Below, one piece after another: positions 25,070-37,039 of a DNA stretch of 64,000 nt. The stretch spans positions 5,854,834-5,918,833 of the forward strand of contig JAQFVV010006270.1 of the NCBI GenBank assembly GCA_028023455.1. Direction: 5' to 3'. The translations under genes and the position numbers were made by a program. The notes beneath the pieces are model-generated. The model saw only the letters and a program-made list of their open reading frames with translations, did no database searches and was not told the origin of the DNA. How positions within the stretch are numbered: the stretch's first letter is position 1; each line of letters opens with the position of its first letter. Source of the stretch: Epiperipatus broadwayi. Taxonomy: Eukaryota > Onychophora > Udeonychophora > Euonychophora > Peripatidae.

Positions 25070-25352
25070 ATGTTATTTATAATGTTATTTAAAAGATTGA
25101 AGTGGAGTTGGGCTGGACATATTGCTAGAAGAGATGATAATAGGTGGACAATTGAAATTTTAAACTGGATTCCAAGAGATTGTAAAAGACCCAGAAAGAG
25201 ACCACATGTGAGATGGATGGATGAAATAAGAAAGTGTGCAGGGGTGATGTGGAGAAGAGAAGCTAAAGATCGGAGAAGATGGATTAAACTTGGAGAGACC
25301 TTCATCCTGCAGTGGATTGATAATGGTTGATAATGATGATGATGATTTATAC
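25070..25352 (+). pseudogene. 5'-truncated LINE, C-terminal domain with microsatellite tail
   Basis: An open plus-strand frame (86 codons, ending at 25330) reads LKWSWAGHIARRDDNRWT, then PRKRPHVRWMDEIRKCAG and KDRRRWIKLGETFILQW. This is the C-terminus of a widespread invertebrate LINE group (RTE/jockey-like): the W-GHI-AR, RW-DEI and W--LGE-F--QW landmarks are all present. A TGA/TGATGA repeat tail (about 25316-25350) marks the 3' end. The frame is undamaged, so the insertion is younger than the other LINE remnants here. Confidence 0.85.
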
Positions 25353-27360
25353 CACAGACAAAAATATGTAAGCTTATTTCTATTTATTAATAATTTTCTT
25401 GTAGATGTCATCTCCAGGCTTGAATGAATATTACACTAGAAAGTAGTGTTAGATATAAAAAAAAAAAAAAAAATCATTCCCCACTATTTTGAATATAATT
25501 TGATGAGTTAACAGTCTTTGCTTAGGATTTGCATAACTTTTAATATTTGCTATCACACGGAGAACCTAAACTTTAACTTGGTAAAGTGTGACTTTTAATA
25601 TTGTTATTGGATATTGTTTTTCTGATGAATTTATAGGAGGAAAATTTTTATTAAATCTTATTAGTAGTCCTAACAGTATTTGCTCGTTATGATTCCCTTG
25701 TGAGAGTTTCATCTATCGCAGTCCAATTGTTTGAAAAGTTATAACATTTAAGCGCTAAAAGTGACAGGACTTGGATCTAAATCTTTAATGCTAGTCTCTC
25801 TACCTCTATGCTAAATTATATAGGACAGTCTCTGTTTCAAATCCTGAAATGTAAAATTGAATAGAAAACAATAATAATTGCATAAGTTGTTCCAAGATCA
25901 AATGATATTCAAGCATAAAAGATCGAAGACCACAATTTCATTCATTCTTTTTTTACGTTCTTCGTTTTAGTCAGTTGAGAATTGATTCAGAAATCTCAAC
26001 TTGAATCTGCCACTATCATTGTGTTCAGGGCTAAAAATATTACCTTTTCCTGTGCTGGAAATAGATTGAGAACCTCTTATGGCAATTTGAATGATAAAAA
26101 TGAGATAAAATGGTAAAATTATAATTCTATGCAGTTAATTTAATTTTTTTAAAAATCTTGCTAAATTTATATCATATTTGTTCATTTAAATACTTGTAAC
26201 TGTACATGATTTCCTTGATTATTTTGTTATGATATTTTCAAATCTTGTAAATTTTTTTTTTTTTTTCTATTGGGATCTTGACATAGTACGAATCTCATTG
26301 TTTATAATTTTATATAAGCTTTGTACTCGGAGAAATTAGCAAAGTATATCTCTAATCTACCTATACATTTGCTACCATATTGATCGTGAAAAAAACAGTT
26401 AATGATAGATATTTGTGAGTTACTATCTGCCTCTATATTAGACCATTATTAAAGAAATTGAATATTTTTGAATGAGTAAATACTTATTCTTTCAGAAATA
26501 TTTATGAATTATATGTAATTTAACAATGACATTTTTACAATATAAGCAGGAATGGATAATCTTTTTTATTACAATTTAAATTTTGCAATTTATATTATCA
26601 CTTAAGGCATGGGTTATATGGAGAAAGGGGTATTAGTAAAACAAAAAAATATAAAGATCATTATAAAAAAAATAAAATCTTATAAATGAATAAAAAAAAA
26701 TAATTGTGAAAACGTAAGTATATTTAAATTTTAAATTTATATAAAATTGTTAGGAAATTATGTAAATAGTGCAAACATGATATTAATGATAAATATACGT
26801 AAACACTTATAAACATATATAAAATTAACAATAGAAAAATATTTTAAACACAATTCTCTGATTTCCTTAGTTTTTATTATGTTGACTATGTATTTGTAAT
26901 TGGATTTACGATTGGAAACTTCAAGACTTAGATACATGTCTGAGAATTATTACAATTATTTTGCTTCTTTTTTTTTTTTTGAAATTAAAATGCAATTTAT
27001 TAAAATATTTGTTAGCATATATATATATAATAAACTGAATATAGATAGAATAGCTTCTGTGGCTTTCTTACAAATATTAAAGTATTTAATTCAAAATATT
27101 GTGTTATGTTTCAATTTATAGTATTTTTACCTCAAAATTGCTAAAAAAAAAAATTTGGTTTTAATAAGCTAAAAATTTGATATTAAAGATATTACTTATA
27201 TTTATTATAATACCTTTAATTGCAATGCCAATTTAAAATTGATCACAAAAATGTTACGGACTGACCTGTATTACCTATTACGTATAGCAATATCTATAAG
27301 TGTTGATTAAAAAAATATAAAAATTCTTCACTTGAAATGAATTCAAATAAAAACACATAA
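25353..27360. other. A+T-rich DNA, nothing recognised
   Basis: Poly-A near 25460, poly-T near 26253, and low-complexity sequence. The 26900-27121 frame is Phe/Ile/Asn-rich without a domain. Confidence 0.45.
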
Positions 27361-27367
27361 ACCAGAG

Positions 27368-27495
27368 ACAAAAACTCTCCATTACTCTGGCTTGCACTTG
27401 GTGACACTACTGTATGGAGATTTTTGCCTTTGGTTTAACAGCTTGTGTAAGCATATTAAAGGGTGATCATATGATATTTAGTGGTTTAAAAACAC
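27368..27495 (+). repeat. HHR repeat family A, terminal fragment
   Basis: aaaaactctcc, tactctggcttgcac, gacactactgtatggagat and gatcatatgatatttagtgg match the terminal part of family A units in plus orientation. No ribozyme segment is present. Confidence 0.6.
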
Positions 27496-29000
27496 ACAAA
27501 ATTTGTATACTTGTTTTTATTCTTAAAAATTTGGATTATTGCCATAGTTTTCAAATACAAACTTTGGGAGGATCATTTTGATTGCAAGTCAAAATTTGCT
27601 GACATCTGATATAGACAGTAACTGAGATTATAGTATAATTATTGTACTTTTTATTAATAGATTGCATATACACTAATTAAATTTACTGTAAGAACCTTAT
27701 TAGTGAACCCTGTACAATTTTTCTACAAGTGTATTGATTCATAATTAAACGTTACAAGTGAGACTTAAAATTTAATAAATATACAATGGCAATTAACCCC
27801 AGAATTATAATTTTAGTTTTATTTTATAGTGACTTATTCAGAATTTTTAAGCATAAATTGACAGACAAGTATATTATGAATCTATTCAATTAACCATTCG
27901 GTTTTTTATTCTTTTTATAATCGGGAGCTTTAACCCTGCAGTTAACCACTTATTTATTACTGGGTTACTTGCGTAGAAAAAATGTATTTACGTTGATGCA
28001 ACACAACATTAGCACAATGCATTTTGAATGTGTAAATTGTATATACAATAAATATTTTAAGATGATTAATTATAATTATTAATCTCGTATTCATGATCTG
28101 GTTTTATAAATTACAAAATAAATGAACGTAATTATTACAGTTTTTTTTTTTTAAAATTTAGATGGACTATTTTAGTTTTAAAATTAATCAAATATAGATA
28201 TTAACAAAAAATTGTATCTCAGATTGATGATGGCTATTTTTCCAGTTTCTTATTATCCTTGTTTTATAACAGTTTGAACAATATTGTTTTTTAATCATGT
28301 AACAGATTTGTATATTTCATTAGGGCAGTTATTAACATATTTAATTTACTATTATAAGAGATTCAATCCTCCATTGATGCATTTGGTAGGAATATCATCT
28401 TTTAATTTACTCATGGATGCTGTAATGCCATTGTATGATACATAGCAAGAAAAGTCATTATACGTATATGCAACATTTTAATTAAGATCAAAAAAAAAAA
28501 AAATTCTGTTTTACATTTGGACTTCTCAATGATCATGAATCAGTTGATCACGATGTGTTTTTGGATAGATATTTTGTCCTCTGTTCATTCCTATTGTGAC
28601 AATTATTGATTTGATTTTTTCATATTTAAATGAAGCAGTATATAAACAATATAAAAGATCAGTCTCCTTCCATCCATTGTATATTTCGATTTCCTCTTAT
28701 AAATTTCGATTTCCTCTTATAATCCATGTCAAAAATCTTATTAATATATTTTTTAATTTTGTTTCTATTTCATTTATGCTTATTCTGATATACAGTATTT
28801 AATAAACATTCTCCCAGAGTTCTTTAATATATGGTAAAATCATTCTATTAAAAAAAAGAAGCTTGCTGTATGTAGAAAGGCTGATTAGCTCTGATTTCAG
28901 GCATTTTATTCATTGTTTCACACCATTAATAATATTTGTATAAATTTTCTATTTGTTTGAATTCCAAAAGTAATATTTTAACTATATCTTTATTTTTAAA
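27496..29000. other. A+T-rich DNA, nothing recognised
   Basis: A small direct duplication (atttcgatttcctcttata at 28682 and 28703) is the only structure noted. Confidence 0.45.
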
Positions 29001-29012
29001 TGGCAAATTCCA

Positions 29013-29123
29013 GTCGAGCGTTGTTAGCCGAGAGGTCAGCGCAACCGCCTTGCAAGCAAGCAGTTGGTTGCAGATGGTTGTTGTGGGTTTGCCTCCCGGC
29101 CGATGCTATGACATGGAAAAAAA
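29013..29123 (+). mobile_element. Minimal tRNA-derived SINE with 8-bp target-site duplication
   Basis: tRNA-like sequence: A box gttagccgagaggtcagc, anticodon-loop-like ccttgcaag, B-box-like gtgggtttgcctccc, then ggccgatgctatgacatgg and a poly-A tail. The 8-bp direct repeat AAATTCCA flanks it (29005-29012 and 29124-29131), which shows retroposition. It shares its 3' part (cggccratgct, tgacayatgaaaaaa) with 53.24 and 54.85 kb. Compared with those copies it has about 10 extra bases between anticodon stem and B box. No separate SINE body is visible. Confidence 0.8.
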
Positions 29124-29131
29124 AAATTCCA

Positions 29132-31480
29132 TGCTCTCCTAATGAATCTTAATTCTCATTAGTGGCAATATTTTAACTAATTTATAAAAAATAATTTAAA
29201 AATCTTTGTGCCATGAAACAAATTTTAACCACATTATGTATATACACTGCATATAGCATTTTGTTTACATATAGCATTTTACAGCAAATTGGAAATACCA
29301 GTGCAATATTTAATTTGGCATCGATATTCTGGTACTTCTTTTTGTTCAGACAAAATTATAAGGGGGGTCTTTTCAAATTTTCATGCTTGCCAGTCTTTGC
29401 TATTTTAACATGAGTTAATATTTACTTAAGAAACTTTTTATTTAAGCTTGAATATATATACATTGGGGAAAAATCACAATAAAGTATATAAATAAATTTG
29501 AAATATACTCTTCAATATATACTTGTAATTGATGTGAGTATTGATATCTATTTTGACTTAATTTCTTCTTTCTTTAACTATATTATTTAATACATGATTA
29601 TCATATATACCTAAAAAAAATAGCAATAGAAAACTTGGATCATTAACTTTTTAAATATATTTACCAGGAAAAAAAAAACAAAAAACTTTAATTATTAAAT
29701 CTTACAGAACATTACTAGAAAAAAAAAAAGACAAGAGGAAGTTGACTGAGATAGTATACAACTGTTTTCAATATAAAATAATTGTTTAATATGTAGAATA
29801 GATTATACTAAAATTTGTTTAATGTTTACACTAAATAGCAGCAGCATATTGTTACTTTAAAAACATGTAGATTTATAATAAGAGGCTAAAAGATTACTTA
29901 TTGAATTATTACTACTTGTTCTTTTAATTCAGAAAGCTGTAGAGAATCAAAAGAACCAGATTAAACATATTACAATTGTATAAATTAAACTGCTAAAACA
30001 GACAATATATAAAGGGCTTAATTCTACAATTTATATACATAATTATTAGAGGATATAATTATTAGACAAAATTACAACGGGAGTTAAGGTAATGTTAGCA
30101 ATTATTAAAGAATAATAGCAAATATTAGAAAATAGAAAAATTAAAGAACTGGACAGTGTACACACTTTCATCGTGAATAATTATATTAAGATTCATGAAT
30201 TTGCATTGAGAAACAATTTAGTAACATTACTAAATAGGGTTATTAAAAAGATTATGTGGTAAATATAGAATGTGTTCTTGCTAATAAGTGTAAAAGAGAT
30301 CGAAAATATTCATTAACCAAGATTAGAAAATAAATCTTTACTGTGGAGCCCTAACATTGTAATGTAAGTGCCTCTGAACAGGATGTCTTTATAGTCACAA
30401 ATTGCATGGAGTAATAATATTTTACCCAATAGCTGAGTTCTGTAAGCAAAAAGATTTTCAAATATGTGCTAATAGAGTTATTTTAACTCTTTATCGTATC
30501 CAAATCTTTTTAGACCGACCATAACCAGATATAATCAGTCACAGAAGATAATTGTTTAAAATAAGAAAAGGGAGTGGCTTTCCTCAATCAGACCTATTTT
30601 ATCAAGTAGATCAGTCTGATGAATTCTTAATTTAATAAGACTTGAGCGTAGTGTCAACCAGATGACAGCAGATCGTATTTAAATAGCCCAATAAGCATTA
30701 GACAGTTAATTGATTTGGAACTGTGGCTCCAAAATGGGAATTAGTTGAATTTCATCAGTTTGCAAAAACAAGTGATAAGATTGAGACATTATTGCGAGGT
30801 CTTGAAAAGATAAGAGCAGATTTGAAGTTTTGAGACTCTATTAATTTAACAAAGATATGTAAATATTCATTTGAGTGCGTAAAGATCATTATTTCATATT
30901 GAATTGCTTGGCTGTTCTTTTTTTCCAAATTTTCTTAAGGGAGTAATGTAATCATTTTGTTTAGATTGATATTTTTCTACAATACATCATATTGATGAAT
31001 AAATATTCCATCATATTGCAACATCTATCAGAGGAAAAATTCAAACCATTCTTTCTCACTATGCATTAACAATCTTCATCCCTCAGGTGAGCTATAGTCT
31101 CGGGCACTTGGATTTCTATGCCTGTGTTGATAATTTGATATTTTTTTACTACACACTTTCGCAAAGTAAGGACTGGATTCTATTCACTTTTAATATCCTG
31201 TGGAAGAGTGAGTAATTGTTAAGTTTTAGAAATATTTTCCTTTTTTTTTTTTAGTACATTCCTCATTTCAATTTAAAGTATTTTGCAAAAATTTATGTAC
31301 TTCTAAATAAAGCTGTTGAATATTTATTTTTAAATATAAAACAAAATTATTTTGAATGTCTAGATAAGAAAGAGTGCTACAACCAACCAGTAATTGAAGC
31401 TACACCTATGCAGAATTATACCAAATTTAATTTAATGAGCTTTGATGTTTAGAGCTGTATTACTAAAGTAAGAATAATTT
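29132..31480. other. A+T-rich DNA with one weak dispersed repeat
   Basis: The stretch 31150-31215 (ttcgcaaagtaaggactgg, cttttaatatcctgtgg) resembles 56855-56915, suggesting an old shared repeat of unknown type. Otherwise nothing was recognised. Confidence 0.4.
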
Positions 31481-31494
31481 GCACCATCAAGATT

Positions 31495-32115
31495 AAAATT
31501 AAACAAGCAAAAACTCTCCATACAGTAGTGCCACCCTGTTATGTGCTAGCGAAAGAGATGGTGATCATGTGAAAATTTAAATTCTGAATTCATGTGTAGA
31601 AAACAATTGTACTTGTCAGATTTAAAGTACGCATAAAAAATCATAAATCATATTTTTTCACAAGTAGCAAATTAAACTAGCAAACTCTTCATACAGTAGT
31701 GTCTCACAGTGCAAGCTATAGTAATACCATGGGTGCTAGGTTTATGTGTAGAATCTCTATCTAGTGCTTATTCAGTCAACATCCCAGACTAATTTCTTGC
31801 TTATGATTTTCATCAGTGATGAGCCATGGATCTGAGAGCACTGCACTTATATCTTTGTATCTAATGCAATACTCCAGCAGCCACCTTTTACTTATTTAGT
31901 TAATCATAAAGCTATGAGGCTCGAATGAAAATACGTTTTCAATCCGAGATAATTTACTTACATAGTCACACAGACCTGAATCCAGTTCAGTATCTATGCA
32001 TTTTGATATTAGTTTTTTTTAATAACCAATCACCAGTATCCTATGGGCATAGTTGATATTAAGCCTTAAAGCATCACATATTTCATACATACATACAAGC
32101 TGTTAAAACAGTAGC
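31495..32115 (-). repeat. HHR repeat family A, diverged minus-strand units
   Basis: A terminal fragment (31495-31580) precedes a diverged minus-strand unit with the family landmarks: ctcttcatacagtagtg, ribozyme-like segment at 31775-31832, the cacttatatctttgtatctaa block, ccagcagccacctttta, tacatagtcaca. More diverged than the other family A loci, so older. Confidence 0.7.
31775..31832 (-). ncRNA. Hammerhead-like motif, family A, diverged
   Basis: The core CUGAUGA, GAAA and GUC are all present on the minus strand. Stem II has almost lost pairing and stem III is reduced to A-U plus a U-G pair. Probably weak or inactive. Confidence 0.45.
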
Positions 32116-32261
32116 AAATTTCATAGATAGTGAATTGGGTTCAAACCTGTATGACTATATAAATGAATTGGCTTGGTTTTCATTTTGAACTTATACTTTA
32201 ATTAAAAGGTAGCTGCTGAAGAGTTTGCATTAGTTCTAAACATCTAGGTCCAATGCTCTCA

Positions 32262-32319
32262 GATCCAAGGCTCCACTGATGAAAGCCACAAGCTAGAAAA
32301 TAGTCCAGGGATATTGGAT
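32262..32319 (+). ncRNA. Hammerhead-like motif, family A, nearly intact
   Basis: CUGAUGA core intact; stem II AGC or GCC with GCU; GAAAA replaces GAAAC, which weakens stem III; GUC is present. Distal stem I AUCCAA with UUGGAU is kept; the proximal stem I is disturbed (CAGGGA). Confidence 0.45.
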
Positions 32320-32673
32320 GAGTAGGCTTACACACAAACCTAGCATCCGTTGATTTCTATGGTTTGCATTGGGTCACATTATTATAAGGAGAATGCTACT
32401 ATTTTAACAGCCTGTGTAAGTGTAAGAAATGATCATGTGATGTAGTGGTTTAATACCAATCCTGCCCATAGTGTGATGGTGACTATGGTTATTAATAAAT
32501 TAAAGACATCAAAAAGTATAGGTGCTGAGCTGGGTTAGATGTCTATGTTGTACAAGCGAATGAGCTAGGATTGAAAACGTTTTCGTTTTGGCTCTTAACT
32601 TTTTAGTTAATAAAATAGGTAAAAGGTTGCTGTTGGAGGGTGAATGCATAAGATCTAGGTGTAGTGCTCTCAG

Positions 32674-32732
32674 ATCTAGGGCTTTTCATTGGTGCCAACC
32701 ACAAGATAAACACTAGTCTGGTGATATTGGAT
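32674..32732 (+). ncRNA. Hammerhead remnant, family A
   Basis: Collinear with the ribozyme segment but the core reads AUUGGUG and GAAAC has become UAAAC. Non-functional remnant. Confidence 0.35.
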
Positions 32733-32850
32733 GAGTAGGCCCTAGATAGGGATTTTATGCTCAAACCTAATATCCATTGATTACTACATATTGCTCTGGA
32801 TGACGTAAGAGTGTGAAATAGTGATCATGTGATGTTTCCTAAATAGCAAA

Positions 32851-33555
32851 TTAAATGTTCCAAATGCATAATTCTCATCTAGGATTGAAAGTTTTTTTTT
32901 ATGGTCGGTATGTATTATAAATTGTTTGCTTGCATAAGTTTCATGAGGATTTGAAAATCCTAAGAACAGAACAGATTTATTTAATTGTAGAAATATAATT
33001 AAACTTCTAAATGAAGTACATTTAAGAATAGGAATGTAAGTCTTTTAGAAGTTAGTAGTAAAAACATAATTTTAATTTGGGATAATCTTTCCTTTTTTTA
33101 ATTATTTTAAATATTGAGTACAGATTTCAATACAGTTAGTTGTAGATTTAGTTGGAATTATTTATTGGCAAACTATAAAATGTATTTAAACTGACAGCTA
33201 CAAAAAAAAAACTTAATTTTATGTTAATTAACATGAATATGAATTCATTTTTTACTAAAGTAATTGCTAAATGTTCTGTATTGTAAAGTTTTAGTTATAC
33301 AAAAAGTACCTGTATATTTTATTTTTAAAAAGAAAATTTAATAAATGAAGTTTATTTTACTAAATTACAGAATTGAAATTAAAGGCTTTTTTTTTTAAAA
33401 AAAAAAAATTGATTGCTAATATCTTTACATAAGAAAATACTAAACCTATTATTAGTTTGGGGGGGGGGGGTATATGTTTTTGCTGTTCCACATGTAAGAC
33501 ATACATAAAGAAGGTGGAAATTTCTATAATTATTATACACATATAGGTAATCATT
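32851..33555. other. A+T-rich DNA, nothing recognised
   Basis: A run of ten G residues lies near 33462 and an A-run against T-run near 33390. No gene or repeat family. Confidence 0.45.
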
Positions 33556-33655
33556 TTTATTAAACAAGGCAAAACTCTCCATAGATTATTGCCAACCAGA
33601 GTAATCAATGAATACCAGAAGGCTTGTGCATAAAATCCCTATCTAGTGCCTACTC

Positions 33656-33713
33656 ATCCAATATCCCAAACTAGTTTCTGGCTTGTGGCCTTCGTCATTG
33701 AGGAGCCTTGGAT
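33656..33713 (-). ncRNA. Hammerhead-like motif, family A, core C3 mutated (array unit 1)
   Basis: Minus strand: CUCA followed by AUGACGA instead of CUGACGA, so the essential C3 is lost. The cleavage triplet reads GUU, and one stem I G is deleted. Likely inactive. The array's second unit has the same changes. Confidence 0.55.
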
Positions 33714-34110
33714 CTGAGAGCACTGCACCTAGATCTTAGGATCTAATGCAACCCTCCAGCAGCCACCTTTTATCTTTACTTAATTACAAAACTACGAGAA
33801 TGAAATTGAAAACACGATAATATTTTCAATCTAAGCTCAATAGCTTATATAGTCATATGGGTCTGAACTCTGTTCAGCACCCATATATTTTGGTGGCTTT
33901 GTCTCTTTAACAACTATAGCCACCACTATCCTATTAGGCTGAATTGGTGTTAAATCACTAAACATCACATGATCACCATCTTTTACACTAACGCATAATT
34001 GTTATTAAACAAGACAAAACTCTCCATACAGAAGTGTCACCCTGTCCTAACCAGAGTAATCGATGGATGCCAGAAGGCTTGTGCATAAAATCCCTATCTA
34101 GTGCCTACTC

Positions 34111-34168
34111 ATCCAATATCCCAAACTAGTTTCTGGCTTGTGGCCTTCGTCATTGAGGAGCCTTGGAT
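34111..34168 (-). ncRNA. Hammerhead-like motif, family A, core C3 mutated (array unit 2)
   Basis: Carries the same C3-to-A change, GUU triplet and stem I deletion as the motif at 33656-33713, showing that the lesions predate the tandem duplication. Confidence 0.55.
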
Positions 34169-34625
34169 CTGAGAGCACTGCACCTAGATCTTAGGATCTA
34201 ATGCAACCCTCCAGCAGCCACCTTTTATCTTTACTTAATTACAAAACTACGAGAATGAAATTGAAAACACGATAATATTTTCAATCTAAGCTCAATAGCT
34301 TATATAGTCATATGGGTCTGAACTCTGTTCAGCACCCATATATTTTGGTGGCTTTGTCTCTTTAACAACCATAGCCACCACTATCCTATTAGGCTGAATT
34401 GGTGTTAAATCACTAAACATCACATGATCACCATCTCTTACACTAACGCATAATTGTTATTAAACAAGACAAAACTCTCCATACAGAAGTGTCACCCTGT
34501 CCTAACCAGAGTAATCGATGGATGCCAGAAGGCTTGTGCATAAAATCCCTATCTAGTGCCTACTCATCTAATATCCCCACCTACTCATCAAATATCCCCA
34601 GACTAGTTTCTGTCTTGTGGCCTTG

Positions 34626-35110
34626 TTAATAACAATTATGTGCTAGTATAAGAGATGGTGATCACGTGATGTTTAGTGGTTTAACATCAATCCTGCCTAA
34701 TAGGATAGTGGTGGTTATGGTTGTTAAAGAGCCAAAAACATCAAAATGTATGGGTGCTGAATTGAGTTCAGATCCATAATGACTATATAAGCTATTGAGC
34801 TTAGATTGAAAATATTGTTTTCAATATCATTTGTGGCTGCTGGAGGGTTGCATTAGATCCTAAGATCTAGGTGTGGTGCTCTCAGATCCAAGGCTCCTCA
34901 CTGACGAAGGCCGCAAGCCTGAAACTAGTCAGGTAATATTGGATGAGTAGGCACTAGATAGGGATTTTATGCACAAACCTTCTGGCATCCATTGATTACT
35001 CTGGTTGGCACAGGGTGGCACTACTGTATGGAGAGTTTTGCCTTGTTTAATAACAATTATGTGATAGTATAAGAAATAGTGATCATGTGATGTTTAGTGG
35101 TTTAATCATT
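34626..35110 (+). repeat. HHR repeat family A, plus-strand unit inverted relative to the 33.6-34.6 kb array
   Basis: Plus-oriented unit: gagatggtgatcacgtgatg, taggatagtggtggttatgg, gctggagggttgcattagat, ribozyme at 34886-34944, gggattttatgcac, ggcactactgtatggagagt, then a further gtgatcatgtgatgtttagt block. With the preceding array it forms a large inverted repeat. Confidence 0.85.
34886..34944 (+). ncRNA. Hammerhead ribozyme-like motif, family A, intact core with improved stem II
   Basis: CUGACGA core, GAAAC, UA loop and GUC are intact. Stem II reads AGGC, loop CGCAA, GCCU: four full pairs, whereas the consensus has an A-A mismatch at the base. Distal stem I AUCCAA with UUGGAU is kept, but proximal stem I is altered (AGGUAA instead of UGGGGA), which may hinder folding. 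Confidence 0.6.
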
Positions 35111-37035
35111 TTTATTATTGCCACATAAATTATATACACTAAAAATTGGTCATTCAAATCGAATATAATTAGATATATTTTTAAAATATTTGTAATTATA
35201 GAATTTATATCTACTGATAAAACATTTCCATATGACAAAAAATAATTATTAAGAAGAAATTTTTTGTTATAAATATATTAATAGATTTTTGCTGTAAAAC
35301 AATTGAAATTTTATTGCAAACAACAACAAAAAATTTTTTTTTATTAAATTTGAATAAGATATAATATGTGTTTATCATGCAATTAATATTTCTGTTCAGT
35401 TTGGGTTGCCTTTATGTAGAGGAATGAGACAACAAAGGACATATATGTAGTTCATGTCGAATGCAGCTATTGTCTCAGACTAGCATGTTACCATCTGTAA
35501 TCTTGTAAGCCAGAAAAAAATTGATCATATTTTCTTAAGATGGAATAGAATTTCAAATGTGAATTTTGAATAAGGAATGGCAATATATCAATTTGTGTAT
35601 TTTAATATGAATCATAAACACGTACTAAAATAGCGAAAGATTCGCAAAAAAAAACTGTAAAGAAAAGCATTTTTGTTATATATAAATATAGAATACATAG
35701 TTCCTAGAGGATGAATAAAGCGAATTTCCCATCGATTCTAAATGTTAAACAAGTAACCAGAATCAATCCTAAATTTTTAGAAGAATCTGAAAACTAATAG
35801 TGTTAACATAAACTAGCACTTGTAGGAAAAAGCAATTTTAAATATTATATAGTTACTTTCAAACAGTATGATAGTAGGTTTAGAAGAGTTAAGATAGTTA
35901 TGGATTTAGAATTCATTAAATTAACAGCATTTTCAAGTAGTATTGTAAATTGCATTGATATTATATTAAATTTCTAAATGCTTCAAATTTCTCTACAAAA
36001 AAAAAGATAAAAGAAATTATGAATATAGACAATTTGTAATAAAAATTCAAGACTGTTTTTTGACTTGCTTAAGCATATGGTGGCTATATGTTTAGTTTAT
36101 TTGATATACCGAGCAATTTCAATCAAAAAGTGTTCATGTAATATGCCATTAAAATGTATAATAAAGACAAGATTTAAAAAAATTTATTTGATATATCATT
36201 TTCTCAAATAATATCTATATTGCTGACTAAAACTATTTTTTTGAGTATTCTCTAAAATTGATTGTGTGAATAGCAAAATATTAATGTTTAACACATTCAT
36301 TAGACTGCATAAAATTTTTTTTTTCATACATTTCGAATCAGTAATCAGTCTTATTTCAAAATGATTTGGAAAATAAAATAATCATTTAAAAATATTAATA
36401 ACTGCATTAAAATAAAACAGTAACTACATTAAAATACAATCGATTCTTGTTAATACCAGTAAATATAGAAGTATAGAATGTAAAAATTCATATACCTGCA
36501 CTACTAACTTTTCCAAGAATATATTTAAGAGGTTGAAAAAAGTTCAATATTAATATTAAGAATATTACTAGTAAGGAAATAGTCGTTGATTGGAAGTGAT
36601 CTAGTGTGCTTAATTTAGTGCAGAATTAGTAGTGCCTTTAAAAAAAAAAGAACACATTCCAAGCGTTTAATATTTTTTTCCACAAAAGTGAACATCTTTC
36701 TTTATTCTGATGCGTCAAATACTGAAGTTATATAAAGATATATATTTCCAACTTACTGAAGATTTGAAGTTAAGAAATATATTAAAAAGAAGCTTGATTA
36801 AGCGTGGTAAAAAATATTTTTTGGAAAATTAGTACTTTTATTATCAACTCGTAAATTCCAGTCTGTAAAAAGATTACTAGAAATAAAATTCATAACATCA
36901 AAATTATTTTAAGTCATAATAAGAACAGTCAAACACAACATCTTTGGCCAATGATATCATACTTATTTAGAAAAGCTTAAAAATAGAGGCAATAAAATTA
37001 AAAGCAATAATAGTATAGTATTAGAGATAGTTACT
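35111..37035. other. A+T-rich DNA, nothing recognised
   Basis: Low-complexity sequence and homopolymer runs only. Confidence 0.45.
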
Positions 37036-37039
37036 CATC

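Larger units (their letters stand above)
32190..32850 (+). repeat. HHR repeat family A, diverged plus-strand tandem (about 1.5 units)
   Basis: Two plus-strand units follow head to tail: the cagatccaagg landmark at 32260 recurs as cagatctaggg at 32671, a period of about 411 bp. Together with 31495-32115 this makes another inverted pair of tandem arrays. Confidence 0.7.
33560..34625 (-). repeat. HHR repeat family A, tandem array of about 2.3 units, period 455 bp
   Basis: The landmark agaaggcttgtgcataaaat occurs at about 33618, 34073 and 34528, giving a 455-bp period. The two complete units differ at only a handful of positions over the whole length. Unit order on the plus strand: ribozyme (reverse), ctagatcttaggatctaa palindrome, ccagcagccacctttta, the gaaattgaaaacac block, catatgggtctgaactc, ggctgaattggtgttaaatc, catgatcaccatc, then caaaactctccatacagaag. 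The array ends in a short third partial unit with a local duplication of the tactcat/aatatcccc segment. The near-identity indicates recent tandem amplification or gene conversion. Confidence 0.9.

Noticed and set aside
33560-34625. CRISPR-like or satellite array
   Set aside because: Units are 455 bp, contiguous with no spacers, and the same sequence is dispersed elsewhere; it is a tandem mobile repeat.
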